From positions 800,001 to 864,000 of the forward strand of contig NC_135570.1 of the NCBI RefSeq assembly GCF_964340395.1: 64,000 nucleotides of DNA. Direction: 5' to 3'. The stretch comes from Glandiceps talaboti. Taxonomy: Eukaryota; Hemichordata; Enteropneusta; Spengelidae. Each line of letters opens with the position of its first letter. Position 1 is the first letter of the stretch. Below are positions 25,441-42,783 of this stretch, piece after piece. A model generated the notes under the pieces. It had not been told where the DNA came from, did no database searches, and saw only the letters and a list, made by a program, of their open reading frames with translations. The translations under genes were made by a program, and so were the position numbers.

Positions 25441-27229
25441 GTGCTGGATTGGTGACTCAGCTATACTCCTTTTTATCAAGGGATAATCATAGGTGAAACC
25501 AATAATAATGGTTGATATTGTGAATAAACTGAAACAGAGTGTGAACATTGCATATTTTGACAAACTAAGAATTCAGTGTGAAAATATTACAGTTACATTT
25601 GTGCTAAAGACTGTAAAATATGTAGTGTCACTCCATCCTCACAAGAGTGACCAATGTGTGAAGGTATCCTGTCACAGCTTACCTCACAGACTAATTTGTG
25701 CCCCTTGGACTGAAGAGAGAATCTAATACCATATTTGTATTGACATGTACACCTGGTACTATTTCCTACTATATTGTACAATAAAGCTGTACCACTGTGA
25801 CTTAGATTTTCATATCTGTGCCAAGTTTTGCTTAGTTAATGGAACACAAGCTTACTTTATGTTTTTGTTTTTTGTTTTTTGTTGTTGTTTTTTTTGTTTT
25901 GTTTTGTTGTTGTTTTTTGGGGGGACAATCTTTGCTACATATTTAAAAGGTACTCGCAGCATTCTACTTACTGAAAACTGAATTTAAGAGTGAATTTGTA
26001 ATATTGATGAATAAACTAATATAGTGTGAGGCAAGAAGACTGTACTGTCAAGATTACATATACAACTTCTCAATATTATTTTCACACTGTTGCAGAGAAA
26101 TACAAATTTTGCAGAACAAGTTTTAGAACCAAGCTAACATACAGAAGCCAACCTGGTCAAATATAGACATTATTACACAGCACAATTATTCTAACAAACT
26201 GTTAGTATTTATTACCTATGTACAGGTGTATTTGCATCTGTGTAGTACAGGCTGTCTGGTTCTTAGTAGACAAGTCATTTAATAATGTACAATTACTGAG
26301 GTGTTAAAAGTTTGGGATAGTTTGGTCATACTATAAAAGTAGAAGTGTCCATGGGGAAGATCAACCAACATTTACATGGGAGATTATGTCCAGCCATGAT
26401 TTCAATACAAATGAAAATGGTACTAATTTCTTGAGATAAACAAAATTCAATCTTTCCACCCACATTCCACGATATATATATTTTACCTTGAATAACATGG
26501 CAATGACCATAAAAGTGTGAATTCAGACAGTGTAATACAAAGGCACTGTAGTTCATTTAATATTCTACATTTATGTAGTTTATGAGTTCTACCTCTTTAC
26601 AAGATAAAATCTTGAGTACTAAACTGTTGGGTTACACCTTTTAAAAAGTTCAAGATTCTCACAATTTGAAAACCTAATTTATTAGTTTGATCAGCTGTTT
26701 CAAAGCACAGTATCTTAAAATACATAATTGCTCCAAAACATTCAGAGAAACAACTCAGATCTTTATAACCAAAGTTAGGGATGAATTCACACAAAAAATA
26801 TTAAAATCGAACGTCTTGTTGGAAATGATTCCAGTGCAGTACGCTTGACTGTGAAAGAAATGTTCCATACAACTACAATATTTACAAATGTTGTTCCCAG
26901 TTTGTTTTTGTTATTGCTTTTAATTTCATGACTCCGAAATTCTTAATACACATTGACAAAATATGGTTTCATTTTTGACTGTGATGTCAATGTACTTCTA
27001 AATGAAGCAATGGCCCAATAACTCAAATCTAACACCCAAATAAGATAACGTTTGATTCGGTTCAAAGTACACAAAATTAAAAAGCCGAAGTTACGCACTA
27101 TCACAGGTGTCAAGTATATGTCGGAATTTACGACAGCAAATCAAATTATATCTTGTAAATACAAACACTGATGCCTACATTTCTAACTTGTAGCCATTAA
27201 ATCGTTTGCAACGCCACATGTTCATAGAT
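25441..27229. other. No gene seen; T/GT-rich tract
   Basis: 25861-25923 is a T-rich low-complexity tract. The rest is unique AT-rich sequence. Confidence 0.5.
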
Positions 27230-27900
27230 CATTGATGTGACCCAGATCAGCGATCTCGTTGCTGGACGAATTACATCGATCACACACGCGACTAGCAAGG
27301 GGCTGGTTCACGTTTGTAACGTGATTTACCCTTCACACAACGTCAATCACCCTAAAACAAGCTGGTGGTGAAAAAAGAAACAAGGAACGTACCTGGGTAA
27401 CAATTACATTATGAACTTTGATGACAATGAAGATTTATAACTCCGAATTGGCTGACCATATAGACCCGCGGGTCGACCCTCCACCAACGAACGTTGTCGT
27501 GCAGCGAGCGATCGAATCAATGAATGGCGATGTAATAACATGTATTTGCAATCTCTGCACACTAAATCATGTTGCTCGCCGCTTTCGTCCGAAATACCAA
27601 TGAAGTTACACTTGAAGTTTCAAATCGGGTCACTCCCAAATTATCGGTTAGTCATAATATCACTGATTGAGTAGATATACTTGTAATATTGTGTAAACTT
27701 TCGAAAGCGACTCCGTTCCACCTGCAAATCCACGGCGTAATTCACATCGGACAGTGGAAGGTGTCGTCTGAACAAGAACTTCAAAGTTGTGGTGAGTAGT
27801 GGGGCGTCGAGCGATTGCAAAGTTGGGTGATACCATTGACAAGAAGGGGGGTGGGCTTGCATGCACAACTTTTACTAAAGATCTGGTGTACATCGAAATA
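27230..27900. promoter_or_regulatory. CpG-richer, promoter-like stretch
   Basis: This stretch is clearly richer in CG dinucleotides and G+C than the DNA on either side. On the minus strand it contains a strong donor (GTTACCCAG|GTACGT, near 27387) that no ATG-initiated frame reaches. This fits a non-coding first exon and promoter of a leftward gene. The transcript itself is not demonstrated. Confidence 0.3.
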
Positions 27901-28599
27901 CAGGGACAAAATATTATAGCGAAAAGGTGACAACAAATCTAAGGGATTATAGAAATCACACCCGCCATTTAAATATCTAACAGTAGTTCTTGAGATTGTT
28001 CAATAAACAATGATAAATAGTCAAAAGAAGCATGATGGTAGTCGTGATCTATCGATCGATCGATTTGCTGATTTATAGACAGTTTGCTAATTTTGCCAAA
28101 TAACACAATTTCAATCAAAAAGTATTTGTAAAATGATGATGTTGACATTATATTTGGAAAAACAAGTACGTAAACATTCGTTACTTAATTCTGATTTGTT
28201 GTACATGTGTACACGATGTTTTGTATCGACATAAACTATGTCACGAGATTATTATGACCATCGCCTCGGTAATAATTACTATGTGCAAAAATTTATCAAA
28301 ATGGCATTTATTCACCATATCGTCAGACGATATGACTATATGAGAACATATAAGAATCTAAGAATCGAGGTGGGGGGGGGGCTATTTTCGGTTTACAACA
28401 AATAATCTGGTCAGAAACAAAGCCACATCAACACACACAAACATAAACATACATAAACAACGTGATACACAAATTCTACCTGCATGACCTGTATTATTCG
28501 GCTTCCATGTACAAATAATCAGTCAAGATCTGTTACAAGGGATGCAAATGTTCACTCTTTTACAAATGGCGGATGTATAAAACACTATTACTTTGTTCA
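27901..28599. other. No feature seen
   Basis: Unique sequence with an ATCG microtract near 28053 and a G-run near 28372. Confidence 0.5.
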
Positions 28600-28826
28600 T
28601 GTATGTATGTATGTATGTATGTATGTATGTATGTATGTGTGTATGTATGTATGTATGTATGTATGTATGTATGTATGTATGTATGTATGTATGTATGTAT
28701 GTATGTATGTATGTATGTATATGTTTGTGTAGGTAGGTAGGTAGGTAGGTAGGTAGGTAGGTAGGTAGGTAGGTGGGTGGGTAGGTAGGTAGGTAGGTAG
28801 GTAGGTAGGTAGGTAGGTATGTATGT
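28600..28826. repeat. (ATGT)n then (GTAG)n compound microsatellite
   Basis: About 33 ATGT units followed by about 25 GTAG units, with a GGTG interruption in the middle of the second block. Confidence 0.98.
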
Positions 28827-29078
28827 GACCGTTGATAGACATTTACATGTTTTCGGAGCATAGACAAGACTAAAGGGTATAGTATTGCAAGTTGTCAAGA
28901 AACACTATACACCGATAGATGGCGCCATTACAGAATAGGGTGGCCGCTCGACCAAACCTGTCGGTCCGCAGTATCACAAGGAAAATAAAGAAAAACAAAT
29001 CTTCGAACAAAAAAAATTACTATAGATAAGTTTAAGTTAAATGAGACAGCAAAACCGGGATATGTGTGACACAGGTAA

Positions 29079-29084
29079 TTTATT
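29079..29084 (-). terminator. Candidate polyadenylation signal of the cyclophilin gene
   Basis: TTTATT on the plus strand reads AATAAA on the minus strand, about 370 bp past the cyclophilin stop. It is the only canonical hexamer I noticed in that interval. Confidence 0.35.
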
Positions 29085-29454
29085 TCAGAAAAGTCCCATT
29101 AGATTACTATATGATCCATCGAAAACTGCTTTTACTACGGTCAATACAATATTATAAGCTTATTAATATTACTCGAAGAAAACGAAGTTCTCAAAATGGG
29201 TTGGTGAACGGCAAAGAGGTGAACACACGTATAATATGGCTATTCCACTAGCAACTCGCATGTTCATATATGTTATCGATTATGTTCGTGTTTAAATATG
29301 TGTTTAAGTTGAAATAAATATCACAACAAAATAACAATATCAGGATCCAAACTGGAATTAAGAATTACTAGCTTGTCGGTGTAAAACAACATGAACACAA
29401 CTTGGAATTGAACCGGGTTAGATTACGCATTCTCGATCTAAATACTAAAAAGGG

Positions 29455-33863
<4,409 letters not shown>

Positions 33864-34140
33864 CTTGGTGGTGATGGGTGTGATCGAAAGTTTGCTATCT
33901 TGGCTGATAAGAAAGTGCTGCCTTATGTGACAACATCGAATAGTTGAGATGATAGCAAGGAATTTGTTGAAGACGTGACCTTTGCACGGACCTGGACACC
34001 AACGAGAGACAAGTCTCAATTTACAGTATCTAAGTTGTATAGATACTCAAACTATATATTAAAGTTACATTCTAGATGGCCTTCTGACTTGGTGACTACT
34101 GTACTGGTAACAACAATGGAGGTAGTCCCAATGGTTCATT

Positions 34141-34392
34141 AAATGAAAGAATGAAAGAATGAATGAATGAATGAGTGAGTGAGTGAGTGAGTGAGTGAGT
34201 GGGTGGGTGGGTGGGTGGGTGAGTGAGTGAGTGAGTGAGTGAGTGAGTGAGTGAGTGAGTGAGTGAGTGAATGAGTGAATGAATAACTCAATCAGTCAAT
34301 TAATCCTTCCTTATATCAATCCATCTATCCATCTACCCCACCACCCACACATCCACACACCCATCAATCCATCCATCAATCCATCCATCCAT
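34141..34392. repeat. Tetranucleotide microsatellite cluster
   Basis: AATG-AGTG-GGTG-AGTG-AATG units to 34285, followed by ATCC-rich units to about 34392. It lies between the cyclophilin and lipase genes. Confidence 0.95.
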
Positions 34393-35408
34393 CCTTCTCA
34401 CAACATGTAAACATAAGATAGTCGAGATGGAGGGCGCTACGATGATGTTGCTCACTTAGTGAATATAAATGACAAAATAAAGTGATAAAGAGAGACATAG
34501 ACAATGAAAAAAAAAGTTCATCTAAAACAAAAGACATACTAAATAAAATGCAACCGAGATGGCGTAATATCATGAATGTGGGGCGTGATAACTATGAAAC
34601 AGATGAACACTAGATGGCGATATCATTGTAAATCAGAGGAAGGGTTGTAGCTTTACGAGCTTTACATTATATTCACTTACACTGTTACCACCAGAGGGAG
34701 CTAGAGAATATAGGATTCAACACACAACGTGCCTTCCATGCATGCATCACAAGACCAGTGACAATAACTCACTGTCCGAAATACAAGAATTGGCAAATTA
34801 GTATGATTGCATTTATTAATATCATTTGGTTATAAACAGGTATGAAGAAAACCAATGACCATATTAATTCCAATCATCGTAACGATGGAGATGGAGCCAT
34901 CCTAATATCATTTTTGTCAACTTTTCCTGGTGATATGATTGTGACACCAAATAAAAATAAACAACAACGAGCTAAACTCACGCTACATCATGTATATAAA
35001 ATGGTTTTGACCATTTCATATATAGGGGAAAATATAGTGTAATTCTTGTTGTATACAAACATCATTGATATGTAATTACTCTGTCGTTCACGTTTGTCAG
35101 TGTTTATATGTCTTCATTGTTGTAGTTTTGTTTGTTTATTTTTTTTTCATAAATAAAACTAACTAAGCCTGACCCCTGTGATAAGAAATCAAACCCAATT
35201 CTCCTAGCCCATCCTACATGACATAATGGAATAGTCTCAAGGTCATCGTATTTTGCTAGTCACCTGACCTATATTTATCACCGGTAACTTACCGGATATA
35301 TGTGTACACAAACCTCCCTGATCGCACTTCAGGGGTTTACAGTTGTGTATATCTGTGTCGACTTGCACAGTTCCTGCTGTAAATGCTGATAGTTGAATCG
35401 CTAACAGC
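34393..35408. other. Intergenic DNA upstream of the lipase gene
   Basis: Unique sequence. No clear TATA box or repeat is seen. It presumably contains the lipase promoter. Confidence 0.4.
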
Positions 35409-38400
35409 ATGGATAAAGTTCTGTTGACTTTCGTACTAATATCTCTCTGTCTCTATAACAGTGTGTATTCCTATGGTAATCATGTTAGAGCAATTGAAGA
35501 TTATTACACTAAGAACTATTCAAAGTGTTGGCCGGAGGCAATGAAGGAACTCCAGGAAGTCAAAAAACTAAATCTGGATCCTGAAGTGAATATGAATGTG
35601 GTGAGTATGTTGTATCGATATTACAGTCTCTCTCTATAGAGGAACTGTGCATTGTATATTATAACTAATTTGTATAAACATAGAGACCTGTTGTTCGTTT
35701 CCTATATAGTTATCATGATCGATCTAGGATGACTAAATTATTAGACCATGTAATGGGGCTTGACGAATACGTACCTAGTACCTGTGCCCACTATTGCAAA
35801 AAAACACAATACAATCGTGTATCAGTTTATCAGTTATTATGCAACATTGTATCATTTGAAAAGAAACATACCCTAGACAGTATCAATTAATAAATAGACC
35901 CATCAGACACCGGTAAAACTTTTTCCAATCAATTAATTTAAAAACAAAGCTTTTGATAATGAATATAATGAGAAAACAACTCAGTTTGCTTTATTGACTT
36001 TCTACTTTACAATGTAAACTTGTAAGTACTATTTACAGTGTAGTCTTTTGTGTAACTGTTGTGTCCCTTAGAAAGACATCACATGTGACTCTGGTTACAT
36101 AATCAAATAGAGATAGGAAGAACATTTAGGGGCGTGTAATATTTCTTAAAATTGTTGTTTTCCTTGTCTAGAGACGAAATATAACAATGTTTTGACTTGA
36201 ATATATTTCCCCTACCTTTATGGAAAGAACACACAGGTGTATATGTCTTCCAGTATAGTGATTGATACATTTGTAGTAGCAGGATTCTTGTGATATTTTC
36301 CTTAGAAAAACAGTAATCTAAGCAATAACATGTGTCCTTGTGAATAAAGAATAGAATCTGTTTTGCATCCATCAAGAAAACTACATTTCTTCATTGGATT
36401 TTCTGCAATAAGTTTTTGGTGCTAAAACAAACTAGTAAATATATAAACTAGAGTAATAATATTGGGTTGTCGGTGGCCAAGTGGTTAAACCACTTGCCTC
36501 TTACCACTGCAGTCGGGGTTCGAACCCCATTCAGGGTTCGATTAAATTTACCCCGCTGTAAGTAAGAAGAGTGTCGTTCAGTTTGACTCTACCGAACAAC
36601 GCAGGTTTTCCCCGGGTACTCCGGTTTCCTCCTGCATTAACACTGAACTCATGAGGGATGGCCCCCACTGGACTTCTTGGGAGACAAGTGTTTAAATGCT
36701 TAAAGAACTATCCAGTATAAATAAAGATTATTATTATTATAATAGTTATCAAAAAATAATAAAACTTTTGGTTAGATAAATGTAATGTATAATTTTCTTT
36801 TTAACTCTCTATAATATCTTTCTTTTTGATGAGTGCTGATTTTATGAAAGTTGTCAATGTTATAAGTATGTCCATGTGGAAGAAAAGAGGCAATGTAGAT
36901 TTCACCTTCAGATTTCCTCTTTTAGATTACTGGATAATAAAATATATACATTACAAAGTACAAAACTGAAGTGTTTGTCATGGATAAACAGATCCATTAA
37001 ACTACTACAGCATTTAACTACTGTACTAGACAGTCAGAGATGTTTCACCTTCAAAGTTTCATTATCAGATTAAAAAGATAAAGTCAGTAAATGATTTGCA
37101 CTTTGATAGTTTTGTGAACTTTGTTAGGTGTGAACCATAAATGGACAGTCTGTTGAGATATAGATTTCAAGGTCAACTACTTCAACTCAACATTGCAGTT
37201 TTAAAACATATATTTTATTGATATAAAACTTATAGATAGTTATATTTATATATAAAATTGTTTTGTTGTTGTTGTTATTGTTGTTGTTTACGTTACTGTA
37301 TTCACTGATTATACAGTTGTGTAATAAAGTTATTAAAAATGAATTCAAAGATTATATAGAATTATATAGAATTCATTCAAAATGAATTGCATGTGTCCTG
37401 TAGATTTTGATATACTAAAACTGTCTGGGTAACACTGCTTGAATGAACTGTTCTATTGTTGTTGGTTGGTTGGTTGGTTGGTTGGTTGGTTGGTTGGTTG
37501 GTTGGTTGGTAATGGTTAGTTGGTAATTAATGGTTGTTTGGTTTGTAATGGTTGGTTGGTTGGTTGGTTGGTAATGGTTGGTTGGTAATTAATGGTTGTT
37601 TGGTTTGTAATGGTTGGTTGGTTGGTTGGTTGGTTGGTTGGTTGGTTGGTTGGTTAGTTAGTTAGTTAGTTACGAGGAATGTTTTACCTGTTCACATCAG
37701 TATCGTTTGTCAAACTGTCCATTTGTCTGTCTGGTGATATTTATTTTTAATAATGACAAAAATAAGTTTGAATTACTACCATGCAATATTTTATCAATAG
37801 TGTGTCAAGGGTCACGGGTCAAGTCAGAAAACTATAAATACTCTAGAATGTCATCACAACTGACAATACTGGGTGATGTGTCTTTCTGTTTGATTATTGA
37901 GTAACCATGGCAACCACTTTGATGTTATTATCAACATTACAGACATGTATACAAACATTGTATATTTAATACTATAATACTATGGTAGTAGCATGATGTA
38001 TTGCACTGAAATACACTTCCTCAATTTCATATCCTTCCTGTTTTGAATTTAGATCTAGAAATATCAGGTACTCAGTGTAGCTTCATGTTTTTGGCCCTGG
38101 ATTTATTTTATCTGAATACAAACAGAAACTTTTCCATGGCCCTGGGTTTATCTTTAATAGCTGAAAACACACTGAAAACTTTTTCCACTGTCCAAAAATA
38201 TGTCCCGCTAACAATATTACTTTACAAGTTTTATATTTTTGTATTCGACGAACTTACAGATACATTATTTGCAAGTAGTCATCATCGCAAACCACAGCCT
38301 CTTTTACAGCACAGTCCAAAACATGAGCGATCTCGTTCTTTTGAAGAAATAACAGCTCTGGTTTGTGAGAATGCAAGTATTGTATATTCTCACTTTGCAT

Positions 38401-41400
38401 TGTGTGCCAAATTCAAGTGTACCTGACATGTCCTAAATTGCCATTCCACCAAAATGATCATGTGGCAATATAATAAATTGACAGTGTAAGATTTGAATTG
38501 GTAACCTAATATTATGACCTATATTTATTTTATAATCATTTCATTTCATTTCAGAGTGAATTAATCACCAGTAAAGGATTTCCTTGTGAAAACCATGAAG
38601 TCATAACTGAAGATGGTTATATCTTGTCACTTCAAAGAATCCCATACGGTCGTCATGGAAACTTGCATTTTAAAGGTAATGGTAATGTTAATTGTAAGAC
38701 TGAAACTTAAAATAAACTTTGCCAGAGGATGCAAAAAATGTATTTATTTTAAATCATTCATCAATTACTTTTGATGTCTGTGTGAAGGGTAGAAATGTGG
38801 GGGTGGGGGCTGGGGGTGGGGGTGGTTGCTGGGGTGGGGTTACATTTCATAGCAGCTGAAACTTTGGTATACAATAGAAGTTTATAATAGTAAAATTAGG
38901 GGGTACACTAAATGTCAAAGGTCAGTGTGTCTCAAATAGGATATCTTTACTGTATAGCTATTGCATGATGGGAATCAGTAGAAATGATATATTTATGGTT
39001 GAACAATGAACATGCCAACTAACTACTGTAAGCCTAGATATTTTAACTCCTAGAAAATTTGGCAATTTTACAGTTTTACAGGATCTAGACAGTAATGTTC
39101 CTATAATCATTTGATTGTTATTCTATCACAGGATCTAGACCAGTTGTTTATTTACAACATGGTTTATTGGGGGATGCTACCAACTGGGTCACAAACCTAG
39201 CTACTCAAAGTCTGGCCTTCATTTTAGCCGATGCTGGTTATGATGTATGGATTGGTAGTAACAGAGGTACAACGTACAGTAAAGGACATGTGAATTTATC
39301 TAGTCATGATAAAAAATACTGGAAGTTTAGGTAGGTTAATATTGGTTATAATATGTTAATTAGTACGTTAATATTGGTTATGATATGTTAATTAGTAGGT
39401 TAATATTGGTTATAATATGTTAATTAGTAGGTTAATACTGGTTATGATATGTTAATTAGTAGGTTAATACTGGTTATATGTTAATTAGTAGGTTAATATT
39501 GTTATCTGTTAACCTGCTCTAGCTGCAACTGGGACATTTTTTCAAATAACTAAGACACATTCATTAAAAATTGTCAATTGCATAGAAAAGACATTGTATC
39601 TGTTAATTAGTGGTCAGTATTATCTGTAGGTGATGTAGTGGTAGGTTGTATACTACACAGTATGTCATGTACTAGTGTAATAGTGGTTATGATTTGTCAG
39701 TGAGTAGTTAAATGTAAATACTCACAACTCACAGCCTGGATTCTATTGGATTTGGGCTAGTACTCACAACTCATAGCTGTAAAGATGTTAACAAGGAAGA
39801 TGATGATGATGAAAATATACTTATTCTTTTGTTGACAGTTGGGATGACATTGCCAAATATGACTTACCTGCAGTCATAAACTACGCCCTCAATGTCAGCG
39901 GACAGTCACAACTTTATTACATTGGACATTCTCAGGGAACAACTACAGGCTTTGCAGCATTCTCCAAGAACAAACAACTAGCAAAGAAAATCAAGTTATT
40001 TATCGCACTGGCTCCAGTCACAACTGTTGGATATACTGAAAGCCCTATAAGAATATTAGCTGATACACATATCTATAAAATTCTTGGTGTAAGTTTACTT
40101 ATTGTTACTTGTCTGTGTATACCCTCCTCTCCATTTAGAAGCCCCTCCCTTTTCTGGGTGATATATTAATTATTTATACCAGTACAAGCTTATTTATTTA
40201 AAAAGGAATGGACAAAATAATGGCAGCTCTGAATATTTTGTGTACCTGTAATAAATAACAAATGGCTATAGATTAATTTACAGTAGTATAAATTACTAAT
40301 ATTGACCTAGATAAACAACATGGCAATATTACCAATGGCATTATCTAAGCACAACTGTATTTGACTGTTGCTATGGGCTTGGTCTAGTTGCTAGGTATTT
40401 ATCCAAAGCCATGGGAATGAAGCTATAGGGTTTAATTACCAGATTACAAACCTCAATCATACCTGGTGTCATAAAATGTATTATTTTTTTTGTTTTCAGG
40501 GCATCTTGAATACCCTTGGAGTAGAAGAGATTCTACCACAGAATAAACTGTTTGAGTTTATTGCTAATAGTTTATGTGGTAATGATCACACTGTCATAGT
40601 TTGTGAGAGTATATTATTTCTGATTGATGGCTATGATTGTCATCGTATGAATGCATCAAGAATACCTGTCTATGTAGCTCACACTCCTGCTGGTACATCA
40701 TTGAAAAATATTATCCACTGGGCACAGGTAAGAATATAGTAAGTAAGGCCCCCTTTCCCCTCTGAACACGCAGACAGACAAACTTTGCCCCCTTTCCCCT
40801 CAGAACAGACAAACATTGCCCCTTTCCCCTCCAGACAAACAGATAAGAACCAATATATACACACAAGGTACTAGTAATAGCAGAACTAAACCACTCAGAC
40901 AGACAGACAGACAGACAGACAGACTGACATTATCATATTCAACTGTGCACAGGTGAGAACCATCAAACTATCATTGTAAGGGCACTACCATACACAAACA
41001 CAGAAACATACACATGTACACACATAAAGCATACATAAGGCAACAAGAAGCTGTTGTTAAAGTTTGTACAACCCAGGTTGTTGTCTGAGATCAAAGGTTT
41101 CTACTTACGTGTAAGTTGAGGTACTTGCATGTGCACCAAATGTTTGCTTCTTTTTTTTTTGCCTGTCTGCCATGATCACTCATAGAAACTATATAAGTTT
41201 AATGTCACATTTGAAGATGCGTCTTATTGGTAAAAGCAACTTTCTTTGTCAAACATCACATTTTATTATTGTGTTTAGAAATGGACATACAAGAAAGAAT
41301 AAGCATAACTCTTTTATATCAAAAAGCTAAATGCATTGGAAAAGAAATTTCATTTTTAGTTTATTTATTTTCACCTTTTCTATTTTCCTTTCATGTACAG

Positions 41401-42389
41401 ATGATTACTTCATATAAGTTTCAAATGTATGACTATGGAGTCCTCGGAAATTACTTCCACTATGGCAAGGTAAATAATATATCAATATGCATTTACATAT
41501 TTTACTAGAATTTGACAATAAGTTGGACTATAATTGTTCAGTACAATAGTGTATTTTGAAAAACATCTTTTCAGTGTACTTCTCATCAAAAGTTAATAGC
41601 ATACACAGTGAGATTTTCTATTTTTGATGATTCAGTGAATTTTAGGAGTTTAGGAAATTTTGATGCATTCATGAACTACCTTCACAAACATGTTTGTTGA
41701 CAGCTTTATATACTAGCTGGCTTATGGTTGACATCTTGATGATGATGAAAATTTCAACCCTCATTCTCTGTAATCTAGGGTAGGGTGCCCTCACATGACA
41801 TTTGTTTTCAAAATGGCACAAAATGAGAAACCAAAAGTATCATGCATGAGTATTATACTAATACACAATGTAAAATACTTGACCCAATGTACATGTAATA
41901 CACATTTCTTTTGAAGATTGAAGTGAATGTTACAATTAATTGATTAATATGAAGAACTTGCAATCACTATTTTGCTACCTGGCAACTACAGGTTTACAAC
42001 ATTTTGAGAGAATCACACCCCAAGAAAACGATTAAAAGTGTCTATAACGATAACAAATTTCTCAGTCTCTTTCATGATAGATGTTGTCAAATCGAAATGC
42101 AATATCATATACAATCAATTGATTGTGAACTTACAAGTTACTTTTCCTTATATTCCAGGTCCTTGCTCCGGAATACAATGTGTCTGAAATGGATGTTCCT
42201 GTGGCAGTATTCTGGGGTGAATGGGATATCCTAGCCGACCCTACAGATGTTCTGTTACTTATCCCCAAAATTCGCAATTTGGTTTCTGTGACTAAAATTG
42301 AGAGATTTGATCATTTAGATTTCATTTGGGCAGTGGATGCTGATCAACTTTTGTACAAAGATGTTTTAAAAGTCCTCCAAAATAATTAG
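35409..42389 (+). CDS. LIPA: Lysosomal acid lipase / gastric lipase family, 7 exons, 429 aa
   Basis: It hydrolyses cholesteryl esters and triacylglycerols and is either lysosomal or secreted. Exons are 35409-35600, 38555-38675, 39132-39330, 39839-40088, 40500-40727, 41401-41469 and 42159-42389, all GT-AG, totalling 1290 nt including the stop. A signal peptide occupies residues 1-21. The partial AB-hydrolase lipase motif (NMNVSELI..GFP..) spans about 61-76. The oxyanion motif QHG is at 113-115. The nucleophile is S202 in GHSQG. The inferred acid is D376 (EWDILADP) and the base H405 (HLDFIW). The D-to-H spacing of 29 equals that of gastric lipase. N-glycosylation sequons occur at N36, N63, N159, N189, N305 and N360. 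An extra stretch of about 35 residues lies between the signal peptide and the conserved DPE-NMN start of mature human LIPA. The ATG has A at -3 and G at +4. Lysosomal versus digestive role cannot be decided from sequence. Confidence 0.95.
36247..36335 (+). repeat. Interspersed repeat R3, copy in lipase intron 1
   Basis: Shares tgtgatattttcctt, gaaaaaca and acatgtgtcc-like blocks, in order, with 59115-59195. Confidence 0.5.
36466..36742 (+). mobile_element. tRNA-derived SINE with Deu-like core, copy 2 (lipase intron 1)
   Basis: Box A tggccaagtgg (36474-36484) and box B ggttcgaaccc (36517-36527) match the pol III consensus. The core gcaggttttccccgggtact plus ccggtttcctcctgc (36601-36635) resembles the Deu domain. 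The tail ends in aaataaag and ATT repeats. It is better preserved than the copy at 18286 and lies in the same orientation as the host gene. Confidence 0.85.
37461..37668. repeat. (GGTT)n with internal duplication
   Basis: GGTT runs separated by a block of about 70 bp (taatggttgtttggtttgta) that is present twice. It lies in lipase intron 1. Confidence 0.95.
38942..39016 (+). repeat. Interspersed repeat R2, fragment in lipase intron 2
   Basis: ctattgcatgatgggaatca followed by tatggttgaacaatgaa matches the central part of 10832-11014. Confidence 0.6.
39331..39505. repeat. 33-bp minisatellite abutting the lipase exon 3 donor
   Basis: Four to five copies of taggttaatattggttataa plus tatgttaattag. 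The first copy overlaps the 5' splice site of exon 3. Confidence 0.85.
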
Positions 42390-42557
42390 TTTTATCCCTC
42401 CATTGTCAATATGATGGATAAAAACAGAGTATTGAGTGTTTCTTAATTTTGTCACAAACTAGGGGTGAATGAACCATTCACCTCCAGAATTACTCATTTT
42501 GTAATAGGAGTAAAGAAAAACTTTTGATACGCACATAATTTGTAACATTTACATTAC

Positions 42558-42563
42558 AATAAA
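42558..42563 (+). terminator. Polyadenylation signal of the lipase gene
   Basis: AATAAA lies 169 bp after the lipase stop codon on the same strand, the first canonical hexamer in the 3' flank. Confidence 0.6.
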
Positions 42564-42783
42564 GTTGAATTTGCAGGTCAAGTTCTTCAAAATACCCACA
42601 TTATCTAGCAATAACAGGAGATTTTTACCTTCAAATATATTTTCCTTTGACAATACACACCAGTAACAATATTCTCCTGGGCACAATGTAGTCAAATCCA
42701 TAAACTCATTTAAAGGGACAAGCCACAAAATAGCAAAATTAAATGGACAAGCCACAAAATAGAGAAATATTCATAAACTGTGT

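Noticed and set aside
36466-36545. Functional tRNA gene
   Set aside because: Only the A and B boxes are kept. The cloverleaf is degraded and the sequence continues into a SINE body.
38043-38426. 127-codon frame in lipase intron 1
   Set aside because: No ATG at its start, no supported splice sites, and including it would break the phase-0 junction of lipase exons 1 and 2.
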